From NCBI GenBank assembly GCA_030323885.1, contig CM059194.1, forward strand, positions 3,883,691 to 3,947,690: a DNA stretch of 64,000 bases. Direction: 5' to 3'. Shown piece after piece: positions 1 to 11,639 of this stretch (its first letter is position 1; each line of letters opens with the position of its first letter). The notes beneath the pieces are model-generated. The model was given only the letters and a program-made list of their open reading frames with translations. It did no database searches and had not been told where the DNA came from. This DNA comes from Branchipolynoe longqiensis (taxonomy: Eukaryota; Annelida; Polychaeta; Phyllodocida; Polynoidae). The position numbers and the translations under genes are program-made.

Positions 1-59
1 TTAGAGGAATGCTTCTTAGGGATTGGAAGATTGGATATGTGAGTACCGCCATCTTGGAT

Positions 60-240
60 TCTAAAAACTATATATATGATAAACTAAGCAAGCTACATCT
101 GGTTCCTTCTGCACACTCTATCTCTTGCCTTCCTTCTCTATACTTGCCTGTAGTGATTTCCTATTTAACCTGCCTACACAACCACAGCTGCCGGCCGTCT
201 CACTTTACAAAATGGCGACCACGTCGCCGTCGCACTTTAA
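60..240. repeat. Dispersed repeat, pair of 18255-18410
   Basis: This stretch aligns by eye with 18255-18410. Both carry a CT-rich lead followed by TTGCCTG, GATTTC and CTGCCTACACAACCA, then a GC-rich CCGGCCG-type patch. No coding potential was recognised. In the second copy it lies between the LTR and a SINE. Confidence 0.5.
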
Positions 241-294
241 AAGGTTATTCATTACGATCTACCTTATTTTAGTTTGAATTAACTTGGATGTTAA

Positions 295-420
295 ATGGCT
301 AACTTTTGAGATATTTGAAGTGCAAACATTTAAAATTAATGTTGGCAAGAAGCCAACACTCTGCGAAACCATAGGCTTCTGCAGTAACATGTTCTGTTAA
401 ATTGGCTCCATGTTCTGTTC
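295..420. repeat. Dispersed repeat, pair of 4945-5070
   Basis: Aligns with 4945-5070 in the same orientation. Shared words include TTTTGAGATATTT, GGCAAG, CATAGGCTT and GCAGTAACA. The family is unknown. Confidence 0.55.
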
Positions 421-624
421 CATGTGGTGTTAAATGCTGATCTATGTTTTGCTTTTGACAATTTGATGTTATCGTAGGACTATGCAGCTTTAAAATGGTT
501 ATTTTTGCAAGCACTTTTGAAGAAACCCAATATTCTCAGGGTACTAATATGGAATTGTACTTGCACCATGCACAAAGTCCAATTTAATGTAATAGCGAAG
601 GGCATGTTAGCGTGTTGCGTCTTG

Positions 625-870
625 GCAACATCTAAGGTCATATCAGCACGGGTACCGACTTGTGGCAGTGCCAACTCATACATGGCGACTTTATGATGCT
701 ACCCCACTGGGAAATCAAGCCGTCAGCACCATGACCTGATATCCCCTCCTGTCACATTATCCTGCCACTGAACCAACCAGTCCTTGCCCTATCCTATTAA
801 TGTCGAGCACCCAGCTAGGAAGCGACAAGTCACAATTGTATAAGTCATTGGTTTCACTCGACCAGGAACA
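625..870 (-). mobile_element. SINE-A copy, tRNA-like head truncated
   Basis: On the minus strand this reads through the SINE-A body. It has the CTTCCTAG...AGGATAGGGCAAGGACTGGTT block, the GATATCAGGTCATGGTGCTGACGG block, the GGGGTAGCATCATAAAGTCGCC block and the 3' tail with TTAGATGTTGC. The tRNA-like head ends just after TGGTCGAGTG, so this copy is 5'-truncated. The same body recurs at seven other places in the window, which is what identifies it as a SINE. Confidence 0.8.
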
Positions 871-904
871 GAACTGCCAGGGCGGGTAGGAAGGGAAAGG
901 AGAA

Positions 905-985
905 CAGCGGAACCCCCCCCCCCCCCAACACCCAACACCCAACACCAAACACCCACACCCACACACACACCCAGAGGGGGGAGGG
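905..985. repeat. Low-complexity C-run and CA-rich tract
   Basis: A C homopolymer at 909-926 is followed by (CCCAACAC)n and (CA)n. It produces spurious reading frames on both strands. Confidence 0.85.
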
Positions 986-1368
986 GGTGCAGAACCACAC
1001 TGACATGAGATATGCCGGGGGGGGGCGGCTTATGTCCATGCCAATCGCCCACACAGGAATGCACCTGATTCGTCCACCTGCGTGCTCTGCGCACTTGGCC
1101 AATCACAGTGCACCTGCCTCCGCACCTGCCTTCCACACCACAAACCCTGCTGTTCACACGCACTCTCCTCCGGGAAACCGTCCGAGCAGCACCGCTCACT
1201 TCAATCCACCCACCCACACATTACATTATAGGTAACACAAAGTAACAACGGTGATAACAAACTGCTGTTTGACGATAAGCCAAAAACAATATCATGTACA
1301 TCACCTCCTCCGGGCATGTCAGGCTAATAGCCTCAATATACTCAGTCAGCCCGGGGGAATTATCTATA

Positions 1369-1560
1369 TACAGTAGAACCCCGTTAAACCAAGCTCGGTT
1401 AAACTAAATGCTTGGTTAATCCAAACTTGTTTCGGCGGCCCATTTATCATTTAAAAGTTGGTTAAACCAAAGTTGGTTAATCAAAATTATTAGTTAAACC
1501 AAACAAAATTGTTGAGCCCCAAGCCACTTCCGGTATGGCTAAACCAAACTTTCATGTTGA
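1369..1560 (+). mobile_element. pogo/Tc1-mariner-like terminal fragment (possible MITE end)
   Basis: The sequence TATA-CAGTAGAACCCCGTTAAAC resembles pogo/Tigger-type terminal inverted repeats, which begin CAGT after a TA target. The following 150 bases repeat GGTTAA/TTAACC words. I did not find the opposite terminus, so this is probably a truncated copy. Confidence 0.4.
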
Positions 1561-1564
1561 TATA

Positions 1565-1815
1565 AGGTCATCTGACTTTGGGTTATTGCCAGTTTATTTC
1601 ACCCAGGTCAGAAGAGAAGTGAGCTGTTAGTGTATAGATGGGTAATATGGAGCTAATCGTGTCATGGCCACTAGCCAACATATTGAATGGTCTACTACAG
1701 GGGCCACCCCTACTTGCATGCTGTTTATACCATTGGCAAAGAAGGCTTAGCATTGTCACAAATTGTAAGTGTCACTTGGTGGTAACGGGCATCATTAGGG
1801 ACTAGTACAACCTGA
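1565..1815. repeat. Dispersed repeat, pair of 27648-27880
   Basis: Aligns with 27648-27880. Shared landmarks are CCCAGTTTATT-CACCCAGGTC, AGAAGAGAAGTGA, TGGGTAA, and GTGTCAC-(T)GGTAGTGAGC-CATTAGG. It has the size of a SINE or MITE but no recognisable head or termini. Confidence 0.55.
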
Positions 1816-1944
1816 TCAACAAAACAACACCCCTATTTCTCCCGCCATGTTTCAATACATAATACCACAACACGTTCTACATCTCTCAGACTATAAGTTA
1901 ATAGTAGTAGCAGGTGCTGCGTTGGGCAACATCTGAGGGAGTCG

Positions 1945-2000
1945 GTACCCATCCTGATATGACCTTAGATGTTGCTAGAATGTAAAACAATGAAAACAAA
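1945..2000 (+). mobile_element. SINE-A 3' tail fragment
   Basis: Only the tail is present: GTCGGTACCCATCCTGATATGACC followed by TTAGATGTTGCTAGAATGTAAAACAATGAAAACAAAC. This matches the ends of the complete SINE-A copies. Confidence 0.7.
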
Positions 2001-2344
2001 CAAACAATCATTCCAATGATAATCTTTTCTTTGCAATAAACTACTCAGCGGAAGGTATTGCATGTACATGACCTTACTAAGCAAGTCTGACAAAGTGACT
2101 GAATTGGTGTTATGGATGTAAAAGCCTATCATGCAGTTACAAAACTGTTTCTCACCTGGTGCTTTTCAATGAGATATATTAAAAATAATATTGTTCTATC
2201 TGCTTTGCTATCATGCAGTTGCACAGCTTCAGTTCTAATTATCTCGAAAGCACCATTTCGTTAGATGGAACCTTTTTATAGTAAGATTGCATATTGGCAT
2301 TGTGTGCATTTCTAATTTACTGTTGAGATAAGAACAATTTATTG

Positions 2345-2650
2345 GGGCAAAACACTAAGTTTACAGGAAATGCATGACAAAGTAAACCTAGATTACCTAA
2401 TGGTTAGAAAAGATTCACATCTCCTATCACTTATGTACAGAAGAGCCAGAGATACCCAATATATAGAAAACACAAAAAGGAATACTAGACGGGCTGATTC
2501 CACTCTACGCAAAGTCCCCCAAGCCTTCCACAAACAAACTAATTAAAGCACCAATTTACAAAGGCAGCATGATCTGGAACAACCTACCAACCAGAACAAG
2601 GGCAGCGTCCTCTTACCTAAAATTTTAAAACTCACTAAGAGTACATCGGA
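2345..2650 (+). pseudogene. LINE reverse transcriptase C-terminal fragment
   Basis: Plus-strand translation gives a basic stretch with MYRRARD, NTRRADST and, one frame over, KAPIYKGSMIWNNLP. Together these resemble the region just C-terminal to the RT core in CR1/Jockey-group LINEs, where a similar Y-x-R-S/A, KAP-x-YKGS-x-WN-x-LP arrangement is common. A frameshift near 2515 separates the two parts. The catalytic RT motifs are absent, so this is a 5'-truncated relic. Family knowledge is from memory. Confidence 0.6.
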
Positions 2651-3940
2651 TGGGGCAGGGCCTTATGCAGTTGCAGTAAAGTATGTTCCATGGCGTCACC
2701 ATACCATAAGTGGCAGACCACCAAACCCTCAGCCTCGGTTTCTCCCCCCCACTTTTTTAAGTTGTTGCTGTTCCTCTGTTATCTCCAGTCAACCATATAC
2801 AGAGACAGTCCAGGTAAACATGTAAAATGTTAGACCTAAATGCACTGGGATTGGTCCCACTGCTTCACTGGTCACAGCTGGTCCAGTGTATTATTAACAA
2901 CCCCACCCCAACAACATAATTCATAAACTCACATAACTACCGACATTAGAGTTACACTAGAATTTTCCTAACAAACTAACATTTATATACCGCTTGCCTA
3001 ACTGCAACTGAACATTAAAACTTACTACAAGTTTGCCAACTGAATACAGAAGATAACTTCTGCTTACATTCTAAATACTATGTAAATACTCACATTGATC
3101 TGACTAATATTGATCTGGTTATATGACACTACTGTACCATATTGTTATGGAATTTTTGGGTTTCAGAATGTCATTGTGTTACATGGTGCATGAGGTATGC
3201 ACATCATTGATGAGAAGGTTACAGTACTGGTTTCCTATTTAAAATAACATAATAGGTTCAGTGATAGTCCCAAATGGGTAGTGATAAATGTAATATTAGT
3301 TCCTAGAGTATTTATAGAAATTCAAAAGCACGATACCACTGCTTGCATGACGAAATCTAGGATCACTTCAAATTGCTTCCCATTTTAAAATGTACTAAAC
3401 ATGTCTGTTACAAATTCAGTGATATAAAAGATTATACTGACAGGTTAGTTGGAACCTTTAACATATTTAGCAACGGGTGGTGGTGTCCGTCCGGCGTCTG
3501 GATGGTGAGTGCCGTTGGTGCAGCGGCAGTGGCGGAAGTGCAGCAGATATTGGTCACCGGGTGGGTACTGGCGGAAACTGCAGGCGCTTGCGCCAGTGTT
3601 GCCACCTGGAATTAGTGCAGTTTTGGCCGCCTATGGATGAAAGGGTTCAAAATGCGGAAGCACTATCTGTCTTGTCTCGGTCCTGAATTACACACGTTGC
3701 CAAAGCAACATGACCAATGTGCCACATCCCCATTGCGGATGGGAGAGTTTGTCATCGGTCCATGTCCCATGCATTGGCCTTGTTATGAATAACATGCACA
3801 GTATTGGATATTTGCCATTAAATAATAATGCAAGTGGCTCCTGGTCACCCTGATGCCAGCTGCGTGTGGTCACTACCGCCTACTGACATGCGCAGATGCT
3901 CCGATTTGTAATTATAATGGTCACAGTGGCAGACGTCCAG
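2651..3940. other. No recognised gene or repeat
   Basis: AT-rich sequence with short reading frames only. I see no conserved protein motif or paired repeat here. Confidence 0.5.
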
Positions 3941-3949
3941 AATAAAGGC

Positions 3950-4745
3950 TGGAGGGAGGCTGGTGTGGCAGGAAATCGCAAACCCCTGGAAATTGCACGA
4001 CCCAGAGTTTGCGATTTCCTAGGAAATCACAAACCCCCCCTGGAAATTGTGAAACCCCTATGCTTTGTAGCATTTTGTAATATTCAAATAACATACTAGT
4101 AAATCATGGTTCATTGAGATATTTGGTGCATGCACAATACAAATTTGGGATATGAAAATAGTTCTATTTACTGTTTGCAGTGACTGAAGTGGGAACTAAA
4201 AAGGCCATTTTGTTAAAGACATTGTTTACGTGGCCGATCCTGAAAGTGAGTGATAACACCAGGATATTGCTGCACCTCTTTACCTTGCCTGGTCCCCTGG
4301 CATTTGTTTCAACAGAGGTCACCGCCTAGTGGAAAACATGGGTACTGGAACCCGACTACTCTTTAGCTGGCCTTTAGAATGGCCACAGTGGAAACATCTG
4401 TGAATAAAGGGCTTTTTCAGCGCACATGCGGTCGGAATTACAAACTGGACTATTGCAAATATGTTTTCATCAGGATAAAGACTGCCAAACATGGGGGGGT
4501 TGCGATTTCCAGGAGGGATATATGATTTCCTAGGAAATTGCAAACCCCCCATGCCCATATATGGTATGGGGGTTTGCGTTTTCCTAGGAAATCACAAGTG
4601 GAGGTTTGCGATTTACAGTGTTTGTGATGTCCTGCTACACCGTGTATAACGGTGGTGGAGGCCGGTAATAACACTGGCATACGTCCAGAATAAAGGCGGT
4701 GGGAGCCCGTAAATAATGGTGGTGGAGGCCAGGAATAACAGCGGC
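3950..4745. repeat. Cluster of palindromic TTTCCTAGGAAA repeat units
   Basis: The core TTTCCTAGGAAA occurs at about 4014, 4528 and 4580. It is embedded in inverted flanks of the form GTTTGCGA-core-TCACAAAC-CCCCC. Half-units (GCAGGAAATCGCAAACCCC) lie at about 3970 and 4500-4515. Linked GTCCAGAATAAAGGC and GGAGGCC-GGAATAA words recur at 3938 and 4683-4740. The cluster looks like an inverted or tandem satellite, or the debris of one. Confidence 0.65.
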
Positions 4746-4944
4746 CGGAGGTCGGGAGTCACAGCAGTGATATATCTGATATATCTAAATATTATTTGCA
4801 TTTTGACATGCATTATTTAACAAATATTTAAAGTTGCATTATCCGATGGTTTTGAGTTTCTGTAATTTTTCTGAAATATAATACATTCAATTTATTAGTA
4901 GAATCTACCTTTTTTGAGTTTCAAGTATGTTTTATTTGAAATGG

Positions 4945-5070
4945 ATAAGTTTTGAGATATTTTAAATACAAACATGTACAATTAGTTTCGGCAAGCACAC
5001 CAAGACTCTGGCACCTATAGGCTTTAGCAGTAACAGGTTCTACTAAATTGCCTCAGTATTCAGTTATCCG
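4945..5070. repeat. Dispersed repeat, pair of 295-420
   Basis: See 295-420: same orientation, with interrupted identity across about 125 bases. Confidence 0.55.
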
Positions 5071-5384
5071 TGACAACAAAGGTTTAATAAGTGCATCAGT
5101 ATTTAAGGTAGATATATATAACTAATGGTAGATACTTTTTTTGGTTTTGAAAATGTGATGCTTCATCGAAAATAAAACACGAAATTCAAACTGCCTACTT
5201 TCAGACTGACTGATGCATTCTCCCACCTGGGCTAATGTCGGATCTGGGCATTTAGTTAGACAATTCCATACTTGGACTGAATCATAGTGGTATACCTATT
5301 GATTAATTATTGATGTGGTTACGGATTTTAAATATCTTATTAAATTATTCCCTCAAACAAAAAATACTCCCGTTCAAGGAATGG

Positions 5385-5445
5385 AACCCCGTGTCCTCTG
5401 GTCGTGTGACTAACACTCTCCTATCTCAGATACAGAGGAACTACT
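5385..5445 (-). repeat. tRNA-like SINE head relic
   Basis: The minus strand reads GAGTGTTAGTCACACGACCAG then CACGGGGTTCCATTCC. This resembles the anticodon arm and B box of a tRNA-derived promoter. The body is not recognisable. Confidence 0.4.
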
Positions 5446-5774
5446 TACTCCCCTTAGATTGATTGATTGGTGGTTGCTTTACGCCGTGTCGGCAGCATAG
5501 GCCATATTCACAGCGAGAAATGTTAGTTTTTTGTTCAAACCATCGCTCTTAGATGTAAAGGCAGACAAACAATTATGTGCCAATATACACTCATTAAATT
5601 AGAAACCTCACAATCATATATTTGTGGTCAAGGGAAACAAATTCCCATAGAAAAAGAAAAGTTTTATTAATAATTGATAGAATCTATTTAGTAAACTATA
5701 TGAGGTGGTACAGTCCAGCTGCCCTCAAAAAGGCTAAAATCTTTTCCTGTTTTACCTTAGTAAAAAGCTCATGC

Positions 5775-5835
5775 ATACTGTCTGCAGTGTAGAACTGTTG
5801 GCGCAGGGCCAACAGTTCTACACTCTAGACAGTAT
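5775..5835. repeat. Near-perfect 28-bp inverted repeat (hairpin)
   Basis: The left arm 5775-5802 pairs with 5808-5835 at 26 of 28 positions around the 5-nt loop GCAGG. The inner 17 bp are perfect. Confidence 0.85.
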
Positions 5836-7180
5836 ACTCCCCTTAAGAGTTCAATTGTTGATAACCTGCTGAGAGGTCCTGGCAGCAAGAGACCGGCAAT
5901 ATGAATAGAGATAATATGAACACAATTAAATGGTAACGGTAATAACTAAGATGAATATAAATGCAATACAATTTAGAGTAATGGACATGCACTGGTAACC
6001 AGCATAGTGTGGCTAGGTTTGGGCTGGGGGTGGTGGTAGAGATGGGAGTTGCACACCCCGTGTTGCTGTGCGGATTGCTTTGTGTATGGGGGGGGGGGGT
6101 GTCAGCTGGGTGACCATGCATCACTACATCCGGTTTAAAGGGCACAACACAACTGAGCTTGTGTGGGGGGATGCTCCAGTAAACTCGAAAACTGAACAAT
6201 TGAGTGTGTATGAGGGGCATATCGTTGTGTAGTCTCTAGATAATTCAATGTTGGTGTGTACCGTTTACTACAAGCCAATACATGCAAGTGAATAGAGAAA
6301 AAGCCTCAGTGATGAGTAGCACTGAATGCCACTAGCGTTGCTGATAAGGTATAATCTAGATGATGCCACTTCCACCATTGTGGCCCACCCATAGATCCCT
6401 CCAGCGGACTTGGGAGTGCAAAGTGCATCTGGAATACCTGGTTAAATGAGTGACTGTATCCACACTAAAGTCAAAGAGATTTTACATCTAGGGAAGTACA
6501 ATTCAATATTGTTAATTGCTAAAGCTAGATAATCTACAAGGTTGTTTACTCACCATGGGATATATAAATAAACCCAGTGAATACTCTCAGCAGGAATCGC
6601 GCCATTATGGGAGCCTTCCTTCCTGGACATAGCAAGTGCAAGTGGCTGTCCAGTCTCAAGCTGCGCCCACATTACCAGCATTCAGTTTTACTAACTGGTA
6701 ATCAACATTTCTGCATATTTATCACATTTAATAGTTTATTTCCTTCAGGTCAGTTTGCAACACAGTCGTAAAATATTCTGATATTTTGCATATGGGGGAA
6801 TGCAAATGTTATATTACTGATCGGTGTATGTGACCAGGCGCATGTATATATATATATAAACAGTAGTCCCCTGGAAACAGAATACAGACAGGAGTGGTTG
6901 AGAAAGAGTATATATTCTCTGGCGGGAATATATTATTGCCCACCTAAAAATTTAAAATCCGTCCTGCTGAGAGGGAGCGGTAGTGGTAGTGACCAGGCGC
7001 AGCTGGTATCATGCGGTCATGAGCTGCTCACATGTGGCAGTGCAGTGGAGAATGAAGGAACTAACCTAGTCCTATGGTAGTAATAGCTCAGTGACATTAG
7101 GGTATAGAGTAAGTAAGGGAGAGAACTGCTAGGGGGTAGTGTCCTTGTTTATATTCCCATAATAGATTATAGAGCACATA
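5836..7180. other. No recognised gene
   Basis: Only short unsupported reading frames. A TA-rich run lies at 6845-6860 and a G homopolymer at about 6090-6099. Confidence 0.5.
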
Positions 7181-7219
7181 TATGTATGGGTCGGTGGTGC
7201 CTGAGTGGGATGCAAATAG

Positions 7220-7440
7220 ACATAGAGGTGCTGGCAGGTCTGGGTGTGATTGCACTCAGGGCCTACCCCGTCTGCTGGGATAGGGATCAGCACACTCAAC
7301 GGTCAAGGTTGGTGGTGGCCATGGGGCCATACAGCTTGTGTTGGTGCGCAGACCACTGGTATCCATGGAGACCAGGAATACTGGATCCCTATTGGTAGGG
7401 CCAAGAATGCTTGATTCCCATTGGGGAAAAGGGTGGGGTG
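7220..7440 (+). repeat. Dispersed repeat, inverted relative to 61110-61340
   Basis: Shares GTGCTGGCAGGT, GCACTCAGG-CCT, GTGGTGGCCATGG and CCAGGAAT-CTG...CCTATTGG with the reverse complement of 61110-61340. It may be a solo-LTR piece, but the ends were not defined. Confidence 0.5.
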
Positions 7441-8000
7441 ATACTGTACAATGAACCGTATTCACCGTACCCTCCTTACACAGCCACATATTCGAGTATT
7501 ATACTCTACACAGGGTTCCATTTAATACATGCAACCACATTTAGGTTGAGGTAGATAAGCTTAGAGAAATCTAGTTCAGTTGCAATTGATCACACCATGC
7601 AGGGAAATCTTTAGTATCTGCTACTCAGAGACATATCACAGCTATATCAATTATATATAATCACTACTTAGAGTTGGCATGCTGCTACGGTATTACTTCA
7701 CTAGCAGTGTCACGTAAAATCAGTTGCATTTGTAATGGTCACTGGCACTTAGGATGTTACTATTCTTTATACATAGTGAATATGAAGCTAGGTATAACAG
7801 CCTTGTATACCCTGTTGGTGTGTACTTGTATTTTAACATAATTTGGATAACATTGATACATATTTGGATACAAGAACATATCTTGGTATGGATAACAATC
7901 TAACATAATCAAGTAACAACAGCGATTGCATTATTAGAATCCAGATCCCCACAATACAAGTATTGTGGTCCGCCATGTCTTCCCTACCCGCATTCCGCCG

Positions 8001-8026
8001 CCCCCCCCCCCCCCCCCCCCCCCCCC
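8001..8026. repeat. 26-base C homopolymer
   Basis: An uninterrupted poly-C run. Its length in the assembly is unlikely to be exact. Confidence 0.9.
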
Positions 8027-8079
8027 ACAAATAAACAAATATTAACGTAGACTACTAACCAGACCAACCAACTATCTAT

Positions 8080-8205
8080 CTGCTGCTGAAATGCAGGCAA
8101 TCAAATACCTTATCAGCAGCTACTGTGTGATAAGATAACACCAACACTACAACTGGCCAGCATTGAACACAAGCCTGAATACCCAGGCTTATATTCTATG
8201 GACAT
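8080..8205 (-). repeat. Inverted copy of 43090-43215
   Basis: The reverse complement carries TACCCAGGCTTG, TGTAGTGTTGGTGTTATCTTA, GTAGCTGCTGATAAGGTATTTGATTGCCTGCATTTCAG. It matches 43090-43215, which directly follows the RNase H end of a DIRS-like element. It is therefore probably the terminal or untranslated piece of that family. Confidence 0.7.
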
Positions 8206-8696
8206 TATAAATGCAGCCTCAATAAAACAAATTTAAAATATGAGCATGACACTGCTATTGACATATAATTCAATGGAGAGGTAATTTTGCGGAGGGGAGG
8301 AAGGGATGTGTCTGTGCCATGAAGTATGCATGGACTGCACTGTCAGCAGTTATATATTTGTAACACAGGCAGGATGCAAATGTGCTGTACTGTTTGTGTA
8401 TACACATCGTGTTGCAGCCAGTTGTACGGTCATCCAGTGTGTAGGTAGACACACATGTACGATGTGGTGCAATCGATGGATAAAATGTCTCTGTTTGCGT
8501 GTGTAAATAGCTCCCTGTGTAGATGTTTGCCATTTTGAGACAATATTTTATTATAATATATGTTATGTCAGTTTGAATTCACAATTCAGTTGAAGACCAT
8601 CTACACTGGAATGAGCACTTAATCGACTTGGCTATTCTCTCTGGTGGAATAATCGCATTTGTCAAGATATTAATTGGTGTTTCCCACCAAACATTA

Positions 8697-8870
8697 ATTG
8701 CCCTCCAAGCATTCATTATCCAACAAACATTCATTATCCAACAAACATTCACTATCCACTAAACATTCATCACCCTCCAAACATTCTTTGTCCACCAAAC
8801 ATTCATCGTCGACCAAACATGCATTACCCACCAAATATTCATTGCCTACCAAACATTGCCTACACAATAA
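8697..8870. repeat. 18-bp minisatellite
   Basis: About nine degenerate copies of an 18-base unit like CCAACAAACATTCATTAT. The period is a multiple of three, so it holds open frames on both strands (SNKHSL/STKHSS-type on plus). These are not evidence of a gene. Confidence 0.85.
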
Positions 8871-8924
8871 AGTGTCATTGCTTATTAGATGTTTGTTTGT
8901 TGTTGTTTTAAATCCTAGCAACAT

Positions 8925-9190
8925 CCTAGGTCAGATTAGGACAGCTACCGTCTTGTGACAGTGCACATTCATTGTAACTTTATAGTGCTGCCCCAGTAGA
9001 ACACCAGGCTGTCAGAACCATGACCTGATATCCCACTCAGTCACATTATCTTGATACTGAGCCAACCAGTCCTTGCCCTATCCTAATTATGCTGAGTGCC
9101 TGGCTAGGAAGCGACAATTATCAATTTGTAAGTCATCGGTTTGACTCCACCAGGGTTCGAACCCACAATCCCACTACTATATTAGAAGAA
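8925..9190 (-). mobile_element. SINE-A copy
   Basis: On the minus strand it includes the B box region GTGGGTTCGAACCCTGGTGGAGTC, then AAACCGATGACTTA, the CTTCCTAGCCAGGCACTCAGCAT block, the GACTGAGTGGGATATCAGGTCATGG block and most of the tail. It lies between the assembly gap and the 18-bp minisatellite. Confidence 0.8.
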
Positions 9191-9305
9191 TTTGCCCTTC
9201 TAAAGCCAAGCCCATTACATGTAACGAAGTACATTGCATACCTATCGAATACATTACAAAGATCTGGGGAATGTGAATAATTATGTGAGTGGGCCACCGA
9301 TGCGC

Positions 9306-9804
9306 NNNNNNNNNNNNNNNNNNNNNNNNNNNNNNNNNNNNNNNNNNNNNNNNNNNNNNNNNNNNNNNNNNNNNNNNNNNNNNNNNNNNNNNNNNNNNNN
9401 NNNNNNNNNNNNNNNNNNNNNNNNNNNNNNNNNNNNNNNNNNNNNNNNNNNNNNNNNNNNNNNNNNNNNNNNNNNNNNNNNNNNNNNNNNNNNNNNNNNN
9501 NNNNNNNNNNNNNNNNNNNNNNNNNNNNNNNNNNNNNNNNNNNNNNNNNNNNNNNNNNNNNNNNNNNNNNNNNNNNNNNNNNNNNNNNNNNNNNNNNNNN
9601 NNNNNNNNNNNNNNNNNNNNNNNNNNNNNNNNNNNNNNNNNNNNNNNNNNNNNNNNNNNNNNNNNNNNNNNNNNNNNNNNNNNNNNNNNNNNNNNNNNNN
9701 NNNNNNNNNNNNNNNNNNNNNNNNNNNNNNNNNNNNNNNNNNNNNNNNNNNNNNNNNNNNNNNNNNNNNNNNNNNNNNNNNNNNNNNNNNNNNNNNNNNN
9801 NNNN
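9306..9804. other. Assembly gap (N run)
   Basis: 499 consecutive N. The C-terminal part of the Env frame and, by inference, the 3' LTR of the 9.8-18.1 kb element lie in or across it. If the gap size is a placeholder the true content could be larger. Confidence 0.99.
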
Positions 9805-11141
9805 AATGTTCGCAGAAGCCAACCTCTGCCCTCCACCAAGCACGCCTCCGGCACTTGCAGCAATGCCGGGCCGGTGATCCTCTGGTCGTTTTGCGGCATT
9901 CCCGTACAACGAACCGTCACGTCAACATACGGTCCGTGGGGTGCAACGCATATGTCACCCATGCCCTCTACAGGTGCCACTACGGTGGCCGACACAGTCT
10001 TTTGGATCTTCGTGATCCGCAGCTCGCAGTCCTCCGGTTTCGTCCCCGTCACAAGCGCCACTTCGCAGGTCTGGTAGGTCATCTCCATGGCGGGATAGCA
10101 CACCATGGGCCGCTTGCCCATGCAAGCTTCTGGATAGAAGCTCGCTTTCCGTCCTGTGCTCACCGCGATCCTGGCCTTCCCCACCACGGTCCTCAAGTGT
10201 TCGTTGTCCAGCACCACTGGCAGGTATGTTAAGTGGTATGCCGAATACCTCTCCGGGCCAACCATTTGCAGTCCCATGCGGAAGGCGATCGACGCGTCCG
10301 GACCCCACACGGCCTCTATCCTTGTATTGCGATAGTACCAGTGCAGATCGAGACCGCGAAAGCCTATCTCCCTCGCCGCCTCCTTCACCAGTGTCAGCTG
10401 TGCCGGCCTCAGTAATGTCTCTGTTAACATGCCGCGCTCCAGCTGGATCACCATGCGGTGGTACAGGGCCTGCTTCGTCACATAATTGCCCACTACGCTC
10501 TCCAGCTCCTCTACCGCCAGCCTCACTCGTTGCAGCAACACTAAATCATTGGAGTCTGCCGTCATGTTCTTCGCTTCGTCCCTCACCAAGGCTATCATTG
10601 ATTCGACTACAGAAACATGCTTCGCTAATTGCAGCTGGATACTTCGTGTTCTATTCATCATGGAAATCATGTGCAAATGGTTATGCCTCAGGGCCTGCGT
10701 CTGTAGTCTGTGGGCAGAAATAGCCAGTTGCACCCTTTTCAGTTGTGCTTGGCTTACCGTACCGAACAACCACGACGCTGCCTCCCCTATCGCATTAACC
10801 AGTCCCCGCTTAGGCCGTTTAGTTACCAACTGTAGGATATCTACAGGGTCATGTTTTACTTTGGCCTGCAGGACTTCGAGCTTCATGTTCCAATGATGAA
10901 TATTCACCGACCATCGGTTCGCAGTCAGCTTCCCCATATAGCCCCGTACTTGCGAGACCCAGTGATCCACCGGCGGCCGGCTAGGTGGCGTGATCAGCAC
11001 CACCAGCTGCCACACAGCAGACACCGTCCTCACTTCTCCTTGGCTACGTACTAGGACGCCATCATCTTTAAATAGGTCGGTGCTGCCGACCAGAGGTGGG
11101 CAGCACAAGATGACGCCCACGTGCCAGTACAGAGACCACAT
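9805..11141 (-). CDS. Retroelement envelope-like protein, F-type, 3' end lost in gap
   Basis: 445 codons are open from ATG at 11141 to the gap. Residues 1-20 are a hydrophobic signal-peptide-like segment. A furin-type site RPKR lies at residues 109-112, followed by a Gly/Ala/Phe-rich amphipathic stretch (113-130, starting GLVNAIG and including LFGT). That layout, a basic cleavage site directly followed by a fusion-peptide-like segment, is characteristic of the F-type envelope proteins of errantivirus-like retroelements and baculoviruses. Downstream there are paired cysteines between about residues 345 and 440. The transmembrane anchor is not visible and must lie in the gap or be lost. The frame has no stops or frameshifts, which is unusual here. 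It is read in the same direction as Gag-Pro, 1.3 kb downstream. Function (membrane fusion for an infectious or formerly infectious retroelement) is inferred from layout only. Confidence 0.75.
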
Positions 11142-11454
11142 GGTCGGAACGACTGAGGTATATATTTGCAGTCCTTGGGGTGATATCCCTCGAGGAGATC
11201 GTGTCCCGCAGCACTATATTAACAGTGAAACCGGACAGATCCTGATATCAGTCCTGACCGCTATACCCAACGAACCCTGATGGTATATATCGAACACCCC
11301 CACACTGCTGCAATCAACTGGACAACTCCTGACTGCAATCTCGTTGCACCCCGGAGGTTCCCGAAGCTAAAAAAATTTAAAAGATTTTTAGTCTTAAGAA
11401 CACGCCTTGGTCTTCAGGACAATTGTCTCTCACTGCTTCGTTACCAATATTGTT

Positions 11455-11620
11455 CAAAATAATCTCACTCGGCACTGACGGTCGGCGGTGCTCTCCCGCA
11501 CCGCTCGCGGGTTCAAGTCCGACGTGAATCTTCTCCAACGTCAATATTGTTCAAAATATTCTCGGTTGCTGCTGCCGGACGATGGGTAACGGTTCGATCC
11601 CGGCGCGTCAATTCGTGCCA
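11455..11620 (+). repeat. Two tandem tRNA-like units
   Basis: Two units each start with CAATATTGTTCAAAAT-(A)TCTC and end in a B-box-like sequence: GCGGGTTCAAGTCC at about 11507 and ACGGTTCGATCCC at about 11589. No complete cloverleaf was built, so these are relics rather than tRNA genes. Confidence 0.45.
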
Positions 11621-11639
11621 CACCGGGCGATGTCCGCTC

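Noticed and set aside
8694..8958. Repetitive proteins on both strands (SNKHSL / LVDNECL types)
   Set aside because: Products of an 18-bp minisatellite whose period is divisible by three. There is no start context or conserved domain.
9133..10308. Long frames running through the N gap
   Set aside because: They are open only because N codons do not count as stops. Outside the gap they are SINE sequence or shadows of Env.
11482..11530. A functional tRNA gene with long variable arm
   Set aside because: The T-arm and B box look convincing but I could not pair an acceptor stem or D arm.
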